Assembly (NCBI RefSeq): GCF_001427025.1
Contig: NZ_LMGA01000001.1
Coordinates: 642,661-706,660, forward strand
Source of the DNA: Mesorhizobium sp. Root554
GTDB taxonomy: Bacteria; Pseudomonadota; Alphaproteobacteria; Rhizobiales; Rhizobiaceae
Reading direction: 5' to 3'
Length of the DNA: 64,000 nt
Shown here: positions 1 to 7,646 of the stretch, in pieces
Layout of the letters: the number at the start of each line of letters is the position of its first letter
How positions within the stretch are numbered: position 1 is the first letter of the stretch
Program-made: the position numbers and the translations under genes
The notes under the pieces: model-generated
What the model was told of the DNA's origin: nothing
The model's input: only the letters and a program-made list of their open reading frames with translations
Databases searched by the model: none

Positions 1-219
1 CGCCTTCAGCTTCGCCGATTGTTCCTTGTTGATCTCGGACGAGACCTGGAGGAATTCGGCGTCCGGAAAACCGGTCGCCGATGTATAGGGGACCGGCATG
101 GCTTCGGCATGGATGCCGACCAGATGGCTGCCGAACTGCTTGGCGAGCGGAATGGCGCATTCGAGCACGCGCCCGGCGTCGTGCTCGCTCTGCAGGATTG
201 CAACAATGGTCTTGAACAT
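1..219 (-). CDS. Universal stress protein, UspA family (N-terminal part; runs off the window)
   Basis: The first 73 codons are visible, starting MFKTIVAILQSEHD and reading open to the window edge. The start looks like a Usp fold: a first beta strand (KTIVAIL), a helix containing the typical 'A.PLAKQFGSHLVGIHAEA' pattern, then a longer variable segment. Such proteins are cytoplasmic and often bind ATP; the C-terminal nucleotide-binding glycine motif would lie outside the window and cannot be checked. The gene is transcribed away from the window and lies downstream of the CinA-like gene on the same strand with a 77-base gap. Family assignment rests on the N-terminus only. Confidence 0.75.
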   Translation of the reverse strand, partial: MFKTIVAILQSEHDAGRVLECAIPLAKQFGSHLVGIHAEAMPVPYTSATGFPDAEFLQVSSEINKEQSAKLKA

Positions 220-296
220 GGCTGTTCCCTCAATTCGCGGGACAATCCCCCGCTGAAAGAAAACGCCGCCGGTGCTTCGCGGTTCCGGGCCGGCCC

Positions 297-1031
297 TTAC
301 CGGCCTTGCGCTGCCACCATGGCCTCGACCTCCGCGCGCGCCGAATCCAGGGCTGCCTGCGTGCGGGCGCGCACGACGAGCTCGGTCCAGAACTTGCCGT
401 CGGCATATTTGGGATAGGAACCGATGACCGTGTCGGGGTGCGCCTTCTGGATTTCGCCGAGCGGCCCGCCGATCGCGCCTTCGCCGAACGGGCAATGCAC
501 GGTCGCTGAAAGCATTTTCGCGCCGGTCTTCAGCGTCGGCACGACATTGTCGAGCATGGCCTGGAAGATCGACGGCACGCCGGCCATGACATGCACGTTC
601 TCGACGCGGAACCCCGGCGCCAGCGACACCGGATTGTCGATGTGCTCGGCGCCGCGCGGCATCCGCGCCATGCGCTTGCGGGCCTCGGTGAATTCGAGGC
701 CGCGCCCGGCGTAGTTCGCTTCCATCATGGCGTAGGCCCTGGCGTCATATTCGCAGGGAACGCCGAACGCCTTGGCGATGGAATCGGCGGTGATGTCGTC
801 ATGGGTCGGCCCGATGCCGCCGGTGGTGAAGACATAGGTATAGCGGGCGCGCACCGCGTTCACCGCGGCGACGATCTCGTCTTCCTCGTCGGGGACGATG
901 CGCACTTCCTTCAGGTCGATGCCCACGGCGGTCATGATGTCGGCCAGATGGCCGATGTTCTTGTCCTTGGTGCGTCCGGAAAGGATTTCATCGCCGATGA
1001 CGAGCATGGCGGCGGTGACGATTTCGGTCAT
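297..1031 (-). CDS. Competence/damage-inducible protein A-like protein (MoCF/MogA-fold domain only)
   Basis: 244 aa. It opens with TAAMLVIGDEILSGRTKDKN and continues with FTTGGIGPTHDDIT, the two signatures of the molybdopterin-binding (MoaB/Mog) fold found at the N-terminus of CinA. Full-length CinA (about 400 aa) has a C-terminal nicotinamide-nucleotide amidase (PncC) domain; this protein ends before it, as in the short CinA-like family common in alphaproteobacteria. The true reaction of the short form is not established; the fold suggests nucleotide or pterin pyrophosphate handling. A GGAG about seven bases before the ATG supports the start. Family confidence is high, function is open. Confidence 0.85.
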   Translation of the reverse strand: MTEIVTAAMLVIGDEILSGRTKDKNIGHLADIMTAVGIDLKEVRIVPDEEDEIVAAVNAVRARYTYVFTTGGIGPTHDDITADSIAKAFGVPCEYDARAYAMMEANYAGRGLEFTEARKRMARMPRGAEHIDNPVSLAPGFRVENVHVMAGVPSIFQAMLDNVVPTLKTGAKMLSATVHCPFGEGAIGGPLGEIQKAHPDTVIGSYPKYADGKFWTELVVRARTQAALDSARAEVEAMVAAQGR

Positions 1032-1212
1032 GGAAGCGCTCCGGACAAGGTCGTGAATTCACTAGCGCGGCAGGTCCGCTCCGGCAATGCCGCTCGAATT
1101 GTGAACAATCCGTGCTCCAACCAGCGGTAGGCGATGAACGATCATTGCCCTAGATGCATGAGGGCGTTGCGCACGATGCGCACCTTATCAGGTCCTCGGA
1201 AGGAGACGAAGC

Positions 1213-1812
1213 ATGGCGAAAGTACTGGTTCTTTATTATTCGAGCTGGGGCCACATGGAAAAAATGGCGCTTGCCGCGGCCGAAGGCGCGCGCGAGGCGG
1301 GTGCCGACGTGACGGTCAAGCGTGTTCCGGAACTGGTTCCCGAGGCCGTCGCCAAGGCCGCCCACTACAAGCTCGACCAGGAAGCAGCCATCGCCGACCC
1401 GCTCGAGTTGGAAAATTACGACGCCATCATCCTCGGCGCCTCGACCCGCTTCGGCGCCATGGCCTCGCAGCTTAAGAATTTCTGGGATCAGACAGGCCCG
1501 CTATGGGCCAAGGGCGCCCTGGTCAACAAGGTGGCTTCGGTCATGTCGTCCACGGCGACCCAGCATGGCGGCGCCGAGCTTGCCATCATCAGCGCGCAGG
1601 CCTCGCTCCAGCATCACGGGATGATCATCGTCCCGCTCTCCTATGCCTATCAGGACCAGATGGGCAATGACGTGGTGCGCGGCGGTTCGCCCTATGGCAT
1701 GACCACCACCACCAACGGCGACGGCTCGCGTCAGCCCTCGGCGCAGGAACTGGACGGCGCGAAGTTCCAGGGCAAGCGGGTTGCCGAGATAACCATCAAG
1801 CTCCACGGATAA
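1213..1812 (+). CDS. wrbA: NAD(P)H:quinone oxidoreductase, WrbA type
   Basis: 199 aa, the usual WrbA length. The flavodoxin-like fold begins [17 protein letters not shown], with the SSWGHME phosphate loop for [23 protein letters not shown] is the WrbA-specific flavin segment, and [11 protein letters not shown] near residue 160 is the conserved WrbA active-site stretch. It catalyses two-electron reduction of quinones in the cytoplasm, limiting semiquinone and redox-cycling damage. The start is set by AAGGAGACGAAGC directly before the ATG. The gene stands alone and is followed within four bases of the stop by a strong intrinsic terminator. Confidence 0.95.
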   Translation: MAKVLVLYYSSWGHMEKMALAAAEGAREAGADVTVKRVPELVPEAVAKAAHYKLDQEAAIADPLELENYDAIILGASTRFGAMASQLKNFWDQTGPLWAKGALVNKVASVMSSTATQHGGAELAIISAQASLQHHGMIIVPLSYAYQDQMGNDVVRGGSPYGMTTTTNGDGSRQPSAQELDGAKFQGKRVAEITIKLHG

Positions 1813-1815
1813 ACG

Positions 1816-1844
1816 AAAGCGCCGGGCGTCGAGCCCGGCGCTTT
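1816..1844 (+). terminator. Intrinsic terminator of wrbA
   Basis: A perfect 12-bp stem (AAAGCGCCGGGC paired with GCCCGGCGCTTT) closes a five-base loop. It starts four bases after the wrbA stop and ends in TTT, so it probably ends wrbA transcription; the A-rich 5' side could also serve the minus strand. Confidence 0.8.
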
Positions 1845-1899
1845 CCGCTGCGTAGTCAATACAGGCGAGGCGCCTCGATCGCGCGACGCACCATGGAAA

Positions 1900-2139
1900 T
1901 CAGTCGGAAACCTCGGTCTGCGGCCGGTCGCGGCCGTCGGCCAGCTCCTCGTGCCACTTGCCTTCCGAATCTTCATACTGGATGCCGTCAGTGGTGCCGG
2001 CGACCTGCTGCTCGGCCGATGCCTGCTTGGCCGCCGCCAGCGCATCGTCATGGGTCGGGAAGGTTTCGGAATATGTTGTTCCGACCTGGTAGGCCCAGCC
2101 GCCGTCATGTTCCACGATCTTGTATGTGAGCTTGCTCAT
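1900..2139 (-). CDS. DUF2188 domain small protein
   Basis: 79 aa beginning MSKLTYKIVEHDGGWAYQVG. The pattern of a short beta strand (YKIVEHDGGWAY), a strand ending ETFPTHDDALAAAKQA and an aromatic C-terminal strand (IQYEDSEGKWHEE) is that of the DUF2188 family found in many rhizobial genomes, often as one or more small copies. Its function is unknown. An in-frame ATG six bases upstream (2145) exists, but GGGAG sits seven bases before the 2139 ATG and only one base before the other, so 2139 is chosen. Monocistronic, between wrbA (convergent) and a DUF982 gene. Confidence 0.8.
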   Translation of the reverse strand: MSKLTYKIVEHDGGWAYQVGTTYSETFPTHDDALAAAKQASAEQQVAGTTDGIQYEDSEGKWHEELADGRDRPQTEVSD

Positions 2140-2228
2140 GAACATACTCCCTTGAGAGGTTTTCCGAAGTTTATATGGCCGGGATAGTGGGGTCTAGGCC
2201 ATCACTGGCAGGCATGGGCCGGCAGGGC

Positions 2229-2537
2229 CTAGTTGAGCTTTTCGTCAGGAACAAGAACGTCGGATTCCTTCGCCGCCTCCACCAGCGCGCGGCGCGCATC
2301 GGCGGTCGAGCGATAGCCTTCCAGCACCTTCAAGCAGGTCTCGACGGCGTCGCGGTGGCGGGGGCCGCGGTTCAGCGGCCATCCCGTCATCAGGCAATCG
2401 GCGGCCTCCTGGGCGCTGCGAATCTTGCGGTATTTGCCGACGTGACCGAGTTCGACCACCACCGGCTTCTCGAAAGGTTTCGTGTCCATCATGCCCGCCA
2501 ACGCGGCGCCGGGCGAATGGTTGCGCTTTTCACACAC
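2229..2537 (-). CDS. DUF982 domain protein
   Basis: 102 aa from a GTG start. The core (KPVVVELGHVGKYRKI, then AQEAADCLMTGWPLNRGPRH, then A..TC...LEGYRS..DARRALVEAAKES) matches DUF982, a small family nearly confined to Rhizobiales and often present in many copies per genome. Function unknown; no signal peptide or membrane segment. Start uncertain: the GTG at 2537 has GAAAGG four bases ahead of it, while ATG codons at 2492 and 2489 would give an 87 or 86 aa protein closer to the usual family length. Confidence 0.75.
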   Translation of the reverse strand: MCEKRNHSPGAALAGMMDTKPFEKPVVVELGHVGKYRKIRSAQEAADCLMTGWPLNRGPRHRDAVETCLKVLEGYRSTADARRALVEAAKESDVLVPDEKLN

Positions 2538-2564
2538 AACCTTTCAAGCGCCGCTGCTTGGACG

Positions 2565-3671
2565 CTACCCAGCCGCCGGCTTCATCCAGTGCTGCATGGT
2601 CGTGACCGACCGCAAGAGTTGCGGCGTCGCCTCGATCTTTTCGCCGAAGACCGCCGCGGCGCGCCAGCCCCAGCGCGGATCGGCCAGGAAGGCGCGGGCC
2701 AGCGCCACCATGTCGGCGCGGCCATCGGCGACCACCGCATTCGCCTGTTCGGGCGTGGTGATCAGGCCGACCGCCCGCGTCGGGATATCCGCGCCCTTCC
2801 GGATCGCTTCGGCCAGATGCACCTGATAGCCCGGGCCGGACGGCAGTTTCTGGTGCGGCTGGTTGCCGCCGCTGGAAGCGCAGATGTAGGCGACCCCTTC
2901 CGCCTTGAGCGCCTTGGCCACCTCGATGGCTTCGTCGACGTCGAACCCGCCATCGACCCATTCCTTGACCGACAGCCGGGCGCCCAGCATCAGGCCGGGG
3001 GCGGCCTTCTTCACCGCCCTGGCGATCTCGACGGCGAAACGCATACGGTTTTCCAGCGGCCCGCCCCAGCGGTCTGTGCGCTGGTTGGAAAGCGGCGACA
3101 GGAACTGGAAGATCAGATAGCCGTGGGCCGCGTGCAGCTCGATGAAGTCGAAGCCCACGCGCTCGGCGCGCCTTGCCGAATCGCCGAACTTTTCGACCAG
3201 CCGCACGATGTCCTCGTCCGTCAGCGCATGCGGGACCTGCCAGCCGGTATCGTAGGCGATTGCCGAAGCCGACACGACCGGCCACGGGTCCTGGTCCGGC
3301 TTGAGCGGACCGCCGCCCTCCCATGGCTTCTGGTTGGAGGCCTTGCGGCCGGCATGGGCCAGCTGCGTGCCGAACTTCGTTCCCGGGCAGGCGACCGCCT
3401 TCGCGGCATCCAGCGCCCGCTTCGCCGCCTGCTCGTTATGGTCGGAGTAAAGTCCGAGGCAGCCATGGCTGATGCGTCCGCGACGCTCCACGTCGGTCAT
3501 TTCCACGGTGACCATTCCGGCGCCCGACATGGCGTAGCTCATCCACTGCTGCAGGTGCCAGTCGGTGGCAGACCCGTCATCGGCCGAATACTGGCACATC
3601 GGCGCGATCGCGATGCGGTTGGGGAAGGTCAGGCCGTCAAGCGTGATCGGCTGGAAAAGCGGTGCGGTCAT
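2565..3671 (-). CDS. NADH:flavin oxidoreductase, Old Yellow Enzyme family (YqjM/NamA-like)
   Basis: 368 aa TIM-barrel flavoprotein. It has the thermophilic-like OYE signature APMCQYSA with Cys26 and Tyr28 at the same positions as in Bacillus subtilis YqjM, the QLAHAGRKA segment (Gln103, His106), the substrate-binding pair in ELHAAHGYL (His180, His183), and the C-terminal phosphate-binding run around ITTPEQAN and ADMVALARAFL. These enzymes reduce the C=C bond of alpha,beta-unsaturated carbonyls or nitro compounds using NAD(P)H; the physiological substrate is unknown. It is cytoplasmic, appears to be transcribed alone, and is divergent from the small gene at 3821. Confidence 0.93.
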   Translation of the reverse strand: MTAPLFQPITLDGLTFPNRIAIAPMCQYSADDGSATDWHLQQWMSYAMSGAGMVTVEMTDVERRGRISHGCLGLYSDHNEQAAKRALDAAKAVACPGTKFGTQLAHAGRKASNQKPWEGGGPLKPDQDPWPVVSASAIAYDTGWQVPHALTDEDIVRLVEKFGDSARRAERVGFDFIELHAAHGYLIFQFLSPLSNQRTDRWGGPLENRMRFAVEIARAVKKAAPGLMLGARLSVKEWVDGGFDVDEAIEVAKALKAEGVAYICASSGGNQPHQKLPSGPGYQVHLAEAIRKGADIPTRAVGLITTPEQANAVVADGRADMVALARAFLADPRWGWRAAAVFGEKIEATPQLLRSVTTMQHWMKPAAG

Positions 3672-3820
3672 GGGGGCACTCCGGAGGCGGGAAGATCGCT
3701 ATGTACGCAAACAAGTTGCTTCCCGCCAGACACGGAACGGTGAGTACGCCACGCGACTCCGCAGGAACCGTTCTCGCGCTTGCCAGTTGTTCAGAAATGA
3801 CGATCAATTGGAGAACGGCC

Positions 3821-4054
3821 ATGACCGATGCGGACAGCCTGCGACAAGGCCTTGCGAAACCGAAAGTGGCAAAGGCGGGCAAGCGGAAGCAACCGGAAGT
3901 GCTCGAAGAACAGCTGGAATCCGGATTGGAAGACAGTTTCCCGGCGAGCGATCCGCCGGCAGTGGTATCCAGCACGATTTCCGGCGGCGGCAAAAAGCTG
4001 GTGGGCGTCGAGGAACATCTGCGCCGCAAGCGTGAGGAAAAATCAGGACACTGA
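3821..4054 (+). CDS. Small conserved hypothetical protein with DSFPASDPPA motif
   Basis: 77 aa, Lys/Glu rich, no membrane segment. The central run LEDSFPASDPPA is a short conserved motif found in many small proteobacterial proteins of unknown function; here it is flanked by a basic N-terminal half and a C-terminal helix (VEEHLRRKREEKSG). TTGGAGAACGGCC precedes the ATG. No enzyme function can be inferred. The tRNA-Leu gene lies just beyond it on the opposite strand. Confidence 0.7.
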   Translation: MTDADSLRQGLAKPKVAKAGKRKQPEVLEEQLESGLEDSFPASDPPAVVSSTISGGGKKLVGVEEHLRRKREEKSGH

Positions 4055-4092
4055 TGTGTTCGTCAGGCTCACAGCCGCGCTCTGGCCAACCT

Positions 4093-4177
4093 TGGTGCGG
4101 ACGGCGGGGATCGAACCCGCATAGCCGAGGCTGAGGGATTTTAAGTCCCTTGCGTCTACCAGTTCCGCCACGTCCGC
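4093..4177 (-). tRNA. tRNA-Leu (anticodon TAA)
   Basis: Read on the minus strand it has a seven-bp acceptor (GCGGACG with CGTCCGC), a long variable arm, the anticodon loop CTTAAAA with TAA at its centre, a T loop beginning GGTTCGATCC, and encoded CCA. The class-II long variable arm fits leucine. It reads UUA and UUG codons. It lies between tctA and the small gene at 3821 with no sign of integration at its 3' end. Confidence 0.96.
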
Positions 4178-4217
4178 GTGGCTTGCTTTTCAAATGCGCG
4201 GAGTGCTTCGTCAATGC

Positions 4218-4245
4218 CCGGTCGGCAAAACTTTCTGCCGACCGG
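4218..4245 (-). terminator. Hairpin downstream of tctA
   Basis: A perfect 10-bp stem (CCGGTCGGCA with TGCCGACCGG) and eight-base loop lie between the end of tctA and tRNA-Leu. There is no run of T on the minus strand after it, so it may be a weak or Rho-assisted terminator, or a 3'-end stabiliser, for the tctCBA message. Confidence 0.45.
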
Positions 4246-4272
4246 AATTGTCCGGCGCCGGATCTTGCCGGC

Positions 4273-5781
4273 TCAATCCTCTTCGACGAACACCTCGTCG
4301 CGTTTCTTGCGCACGCTGGGCAGGAACACCACGATCAGCACGAGCAGGGCGATGCCGAGCAGCGAGGCGCTGATAGGCCGGGTGAAGAAGGTCGTCGGAT
4401 CGCCGCGCGACAGGATCATGGCGCGCCGCAGATTTTCCTCCAGCAGCGGCCCGAGCACGAAGCCGAGCAGGAGAGGGGCCGGCTCGCAGCGCAGCTTCAC
4501 CAGCATGTAGCCGATCAGGCCGAAGAAGGCGACGGCATAGAGGTCATAGACATTGGAGTTCACTGAATAGACGCCGATTGAGCAGAACGCCATGATGATC
4601 GGGAACAGCACATAGTAAGGGATCGTCAGCAGCTTCACCCACAGGCCGATCAGCGGCAGGTTGAGCACGATCAGCATCAGATTGCCGATCCACATCGAAG
4701 CGATGATGCCCCAGAACAGCGCCGGCTGCTCGGTGGCCACGTTCGGCCCCGGCACGATGCCCTGGATGATCATGGCGCCGATCATCAGCGCCATCACGGG
4801 ATTGGCCGGGATGCCCAGCGTCAGCATCGGGATGAAGGAGGTCTGCGCGCCGGCATTGTTGGCCGATTCCGGCCCGGCCACGCCGGCGACGGCGCCCCGG
4901 CCGAACTCCTCCGGCTTCTTGGAGACGCGCTTTTCCACCGTGTAGGAAGCGAAGGAGGCGAGGATGGCGCCGCCGCCCGGAAGGATGCCGAGCGCCGAGC
5001 CGATTACGGTGCCGCGCAGGATCGGCGCGACCATTTCGCGAAAATCCTGGCGCGTCGGCATCAGGCCCGTCACCTTGGCCATCAGCACCTCGCGGGTCTT
5101 CTCGCTTTCAAGGTTGCGCAGGATTTCGGCGACGCCGAACACACCCACGGCGACCGCGACGAAGTTCAGTCCGTCCGAATACTGGCGGATGCCCAGCGTG
5201 AAGCGCGGCGTGCCCGTGTAGATATCGGTGCCGACAAGGCCGAGCAGCAGGCCGAGCACGACCATGGCCAGCGCCTTGACGATGGAGCCGTGCGCGAGCG
5301 CGATGGACGACACGAGGCCGACGATCATCAGCGAGAAATATTCGGCCGAACCGAACTTCAGGGCGATCACCGTAAGCGGCGGCGCAAAGATGGCGACCAG
5401 GAAGGTCGAGACCGAGCCGGCGAAGAACGAACCGATCGCCGCGATGGCGAGCGCGGCGCCCGCGCGGCCCTGGCGGGCCATCTGGTAGCCGTCGATGGCG
5501 GTCACCGCCGAGGAGGACTCTCCGGGCATGTTGATGAGGATGGCGGTGGTGGAACCGCCATACTGCGCGCCGTAATAAATGCCGGCCAGCATGATCAGCG
5601 ACGAGGCCGGATCGCCGATCTGGAAGGTGATGGGCAAAAGCATGGCGATTGTCGCCGTCGCGCCGATGCCGGGCAACACGCCGATCAGGGTGCCGAGCAG
5701 CACGCCGATGAGGCAGAAGCCCAGATTTGAAAGCGTCGTGGCTTCGGCGAAGCCGAGAGCGAGATTGGAGAACAGATCCAT
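4273..5781 (-). CDS. tctA: Tripartite tricarboxylate transporter, large permease subunit TctA
   Basis: 502 aa, about a dozen hydrophobic segments, the normal length for TctA. The family hallmark GVLPGIGATATIAMLLP lies at about residues 33-50, followed by a second GxxPGGG-like loop (ILPGGGAILASFASY) near residue 265. Together with TctB it forms the inner-membrane carrier that takes up a carboxylate delivered by the periplasmic protein TctC, driven by an ion gradient. It is the last gene of the tctC-tctB-tctA run, with nine bases between tctB and tctA and GAGG before the ATG. The substrate (citrate or another carboxylate) cannot be read from the sequence. Confidence 0.95.
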   Translation of the reverse strand: MDLFSNLALGFAEATTLSNLGFCLIGVLLGTLIGVLPGIGATATIAMLLPITFQIGDPASSLIMLAGIYYGAQYGGSTTAILINMPGESSSAVTAIDGYQMARQGRAGAALAIAAIGSFFAGSVSTFLVAIFAPPLTVIALKFGSAEYFSLMIVGLVSSIALAHGSIVKALAMVVLGLLLGLVGTDIYTGTPRFTLGIRQYSDGLNFVAVAVGVFGVAEILRNLESEKTREVLMAKVTGLMPTRQDFREMVAPILRGTVIGSALGILPGGGAILASFASYTVEKRVSKKPEEFGRGAVAGVAGPESANNAGAQTSFIPMLTLGIPANPVMALMIGAMIIQGIVPGPNVATEQPALFWGIIASMWIGNLMLIVLNLPLIGLWVKLLTIPYYVLFPIIMAFCSIGVYSVNSNVYDLYAVAFFGLIGYMLVKLRCEPAPLLLGFVLGPLLEENLRRAMILSRGDPTTFFTRPISASLLGIALLVLIVVFLPSVRKKRDEVFVEED

Positions 5782-5790
5782 CGTCGTGCC

Positions 5791-6252
5791 TCAGAACCGG
5801 GTCCAGGGGCCAAAGCGCTCGTAAGGGAGGCCAAGGCTGTAGCTGAAGACGATGATCGAGAAAATGGTGATGCCGAGCGCCACGGCGAGCGCGTAAAGCG
5901 GCTTCATCCGGGAACTGGCGAAGGCGGCGATCAGCGCCGTGAAGAACAATGAGGGCGCAAAGCCAAGTCCGCGCACGGTCAGCCCGAAGAAGATCGGCGC
6001 CGGCAGGATCAGCAACATGCCGCGCCATGCGATCGGCCCCAGCGGTTCGCCCTGGACGCGCGTCGCCTGCACGATGATGACGATGCCCAGAAGAACAAGG
6101 ATGAGCGCCAGCACCAGCGGGAAATAGCCAGGCCCCATGCGGAAGGCGGTGCCGAGATCCAGCCCGAATGCCTGCCAGGCGAAGAACAGGCCCGTCGCTG
6201 CGAAAATCGCGCCGCAGGCAGCATTTGTCGGGTCAACGGATAGCTTGTTCAT
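5791..6252 (-). CDS. tctB: Tripartite tricarboxylate transporter, small membrane subunit TctB
   Basis: 153 aa with four predicted membrane helices: about residues 12-30, 42-62, 78-110 (split) and 118-140. The context between tctC and tctA and the conserved MGPGYFPLVLALILVLLG segment after the first helix identify TctB. It partners TctA in the membrane. Its message is separated from tctC by a 131-bp palindromic repeat (6276-6406), which could uncouple the level of the binding protein from that of the membrane subunits. Confidence 0.93.
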   Translation of the reverse strand: MNKLSVDPTNAACGAIFAATGLFFAWQAFGLDLGTAFRMGPGYFPLVLALILVLLGIVIIVQATRVQGEPLGPIAWRGMLLILPAPIFFGLTVRGLGFAPSLFFTALIAAFASSRMKPLYALAVALGITIFSIIVFSYSLGLPYERFGPWTRF

Positions 6253-6275
6253 GTGTCCTCCCCAGAACGAAATCG

Positions 6276-6406
6276 ACCCCCACTCCGGCCCTTCGGGCCA
6301 CCTCTCCCCCGATCGACGGGGTAGAGGAAAGCCGCAGGCGATCTTGGCGCTTTCCTCTACCCCGGGCAGGGGAGAGGTGGCGAGTGTAACGAGGCGGAGT
6401 GGGGGT
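6276..6406. repeat. RIME-like intergenic palindromic repeat inside the tct operon
   Basis: A nested palindrome: outer perfect 12-bp arms (ACCCCCACTCCG and CGGAGTGGGGGT), then CCACCTCTCCCC paired with GGGGAGAGGTGG, then GGTAGAGGAAAG paired with CTTTCCTCTACC. This is the organisation of rhizobial intergenic mosaic elements (RIME), non-coding repeats scattered in rhizobial chromosomes. As RNA it would form one long hairpin between tctC and tctB. A second element of the same general type, with different sequence, is at 17299-17464. Confidence 0.85.
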
Positions 6407-6450
6407 GCTATTTTTCCGCAAGTTTATAACTTGCGATGTCGAGTGCTGTG

Positions 6451-7428
6451 TCAATCCGCGTATTGGCCGGCGGCGTCGATCACCGGCTTCCAGCGGGCGA
6501 TCTCGCTTTCGAGCTTGGCCTTCAACGCGGCCGGGGTGGCGTCGGCCTCCGAGGACGGCGTGGTGCCGAGTTCGGCGAAGCGATCGACGACGTTCTTGTC
6601 TTTCAGCGCGATCTGGAGCGACTTGGACAGGCGCTCGGTGATCTCCGCAGGCGTGCCCTTCGGCGCGTAGAGGCCGTGCCAGATGCCGACTTCCATCTTG
6701 GGCAGGCCGCCTTCGGCGACTGTCGGGACATCGGGCAGCACATCGAGGCGCTTCGATGAGGTCACCGCGTAGGCCTTGATGGTCTTGCCCTGGATCTGCT
6801 TGGTGGTGTTGGTCGTCTGGTCGCACATGATGTCGACCTGGCCGCCGAGCAGGTCGGTCATGGCCGGGCCGGTGCCCTTGTAGGGGACCGTGACAAGCGG
6901 GGTCTCGATGGCGCTCATGAACAGCATGCCGCACAGATGCGAGGCGGCGCCGATGCCGGCATTGGCGACCGTCACCTTGTCCTTGTTGGCCTTGGCGTAT
7001 TCGACCAGGCCCTTCAGGTCGGTGGCTTCCATGTCCTTGCGCGCGACGAGCGTCATTGGAACTTCGGTGACGAGGCCGACATATTCGAAGGCATTGAGCG
7101 TATCGTAGGGCAGCTTGCGGTAGAGCGTGGCGCTGGTGGCCATGCCGATGTGGTGTAGCAGCAGCGTGTAGCCGTCGGGATCGGCCTTGGCGACCTGCGA
7201 GGCGCCCAGCGTGCCGCCGGCGCCGCCGACGTTCTCGACGATGACCTGCTGGCCGAGATCCTTCGACATCGCTTCGGCGACAAGCCGGGTGACGGTGTCG
7301 GTCGGGCCGCCGGCCGCGAAGGGCACGACAACGGTGATGGTGCGCTCTGGATAGCCGGCGGCATGGGCGCTGGCTGCGGTGAAGGCGAGCGCTGCGGTGG
7401 TCGCAAGCGCGGCAAACAGTTTCTTCAT
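6451..7428 (-). CDS. tctC: Tripartite tricarboxylate transporter substrate-binding protein TctC (Bug family)
   Basis: 325 aa from the ATG at 7428, which has GGGAGG eight bases upstream. Residues 1-23 (MKKLFAALATTAALAFTAASAHA) are a Sec signal peptide. The mature protein begins with YPERTITVVVPFAAGGPTD, the Bug/TctC signature, and has the paired Bug loops including IGAASHLCG. It is a periplasmic solute-binding protein that captures a carboxylate and docks on TctAB. It is first in tctCBA and lies directly downstream of a DctB/DctD-type regulator pair on the same strand, which suggests substrate-induced control. A 22-bp palindromic site is in the 218-base gap. Confidence 0.95.
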   Translation of the reverse strand: MKKLFAALATTAALAFTAASAHAAGYPERTITVVVPFAAGGPTDTVTRLVAEAMSKDLGQQVIVENVGGAGGTLGASQVAKADPDGYTLLLHHIGMATSATLYRKLPYDTLNAFEYVGLVTEVPMTLVARKDMEATDLKGLVEYAKANKDKVTVANAGIGAASHLCGMLFMSAIETPLVTVPYKGTGPAMTDLLGGQVDIMCDQTTNTTKQIQGKTIKAYAVTSSKRLDVLPDVPTVAEGGLPKMEVGIWHGLYAPKGTPAEITERLSKSLQIALKDKNVVDRFAELGTTPSSEADATPAALKAKLESEIARWKPVIDAAGQYAD

Positions 7429-7603
7429 GACGAAAACCTCCCAGGAATGGACAACCCTGGCGGCGCGCGTTTCCTCCCGCACTGCCAGCGAATGCTCCAA
7501 TCAAGCGGCGGCCACGGAACCGGCGCAACGGCCGAATGCACGATTCCCCGAAACTATCGGCCTTACGGGCCAGCAATGGGTGGATTCGGTAACATTGGCC
7601 CCA

Positions 7604-7631
7604 AACCATGTGTGCGATCCCACACATGGTT
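7604..7631. promoter_or_regulatory. Candidate activator-binding palindrome upstream of tctC
   Basis: Perfect 11-bp inverted arms, AACCATGTGTG and CACACATGGTT, with a six-base centre CGATCC. The core TGTGCGATCCCACACA resembles the DctD enhancer sites described upstream of rhizobial dctA (TGTGCGG...CCGCACA). It is about 175 bases upstream of the tctC start, a usual distance for a sigma-54 enhancer. I could not find a good -24/-12 promoter by eye between it and tctC, so the role is inferred. Confidence 0.5.
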
Positions 7632-7646
7632 GCTCGCAATCGACAT

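Noticed and set aside
2175..3743. 522-codon open frame antisense to the OYE gene
   Set aside because: Overlaps a clear YqjM-type enzyme and the DUF982 gene, and lacks any recognisable fold.
4093..4177. tRNA-Leu as an integration site for a mobile element
   Set aside because: No integrase, no direct repeat of the tRNA 3' end nearby, and normal housekeeping genes on both sides.
7429..7603. A sigma-54 -24/-12 promoter for tctC
   Set aside because: I tried several GG-N10-GC alignments (for example TGGCCGCCGCTTGA), but none had the right spacing together with a TTGC-like -12. Left unassigned.
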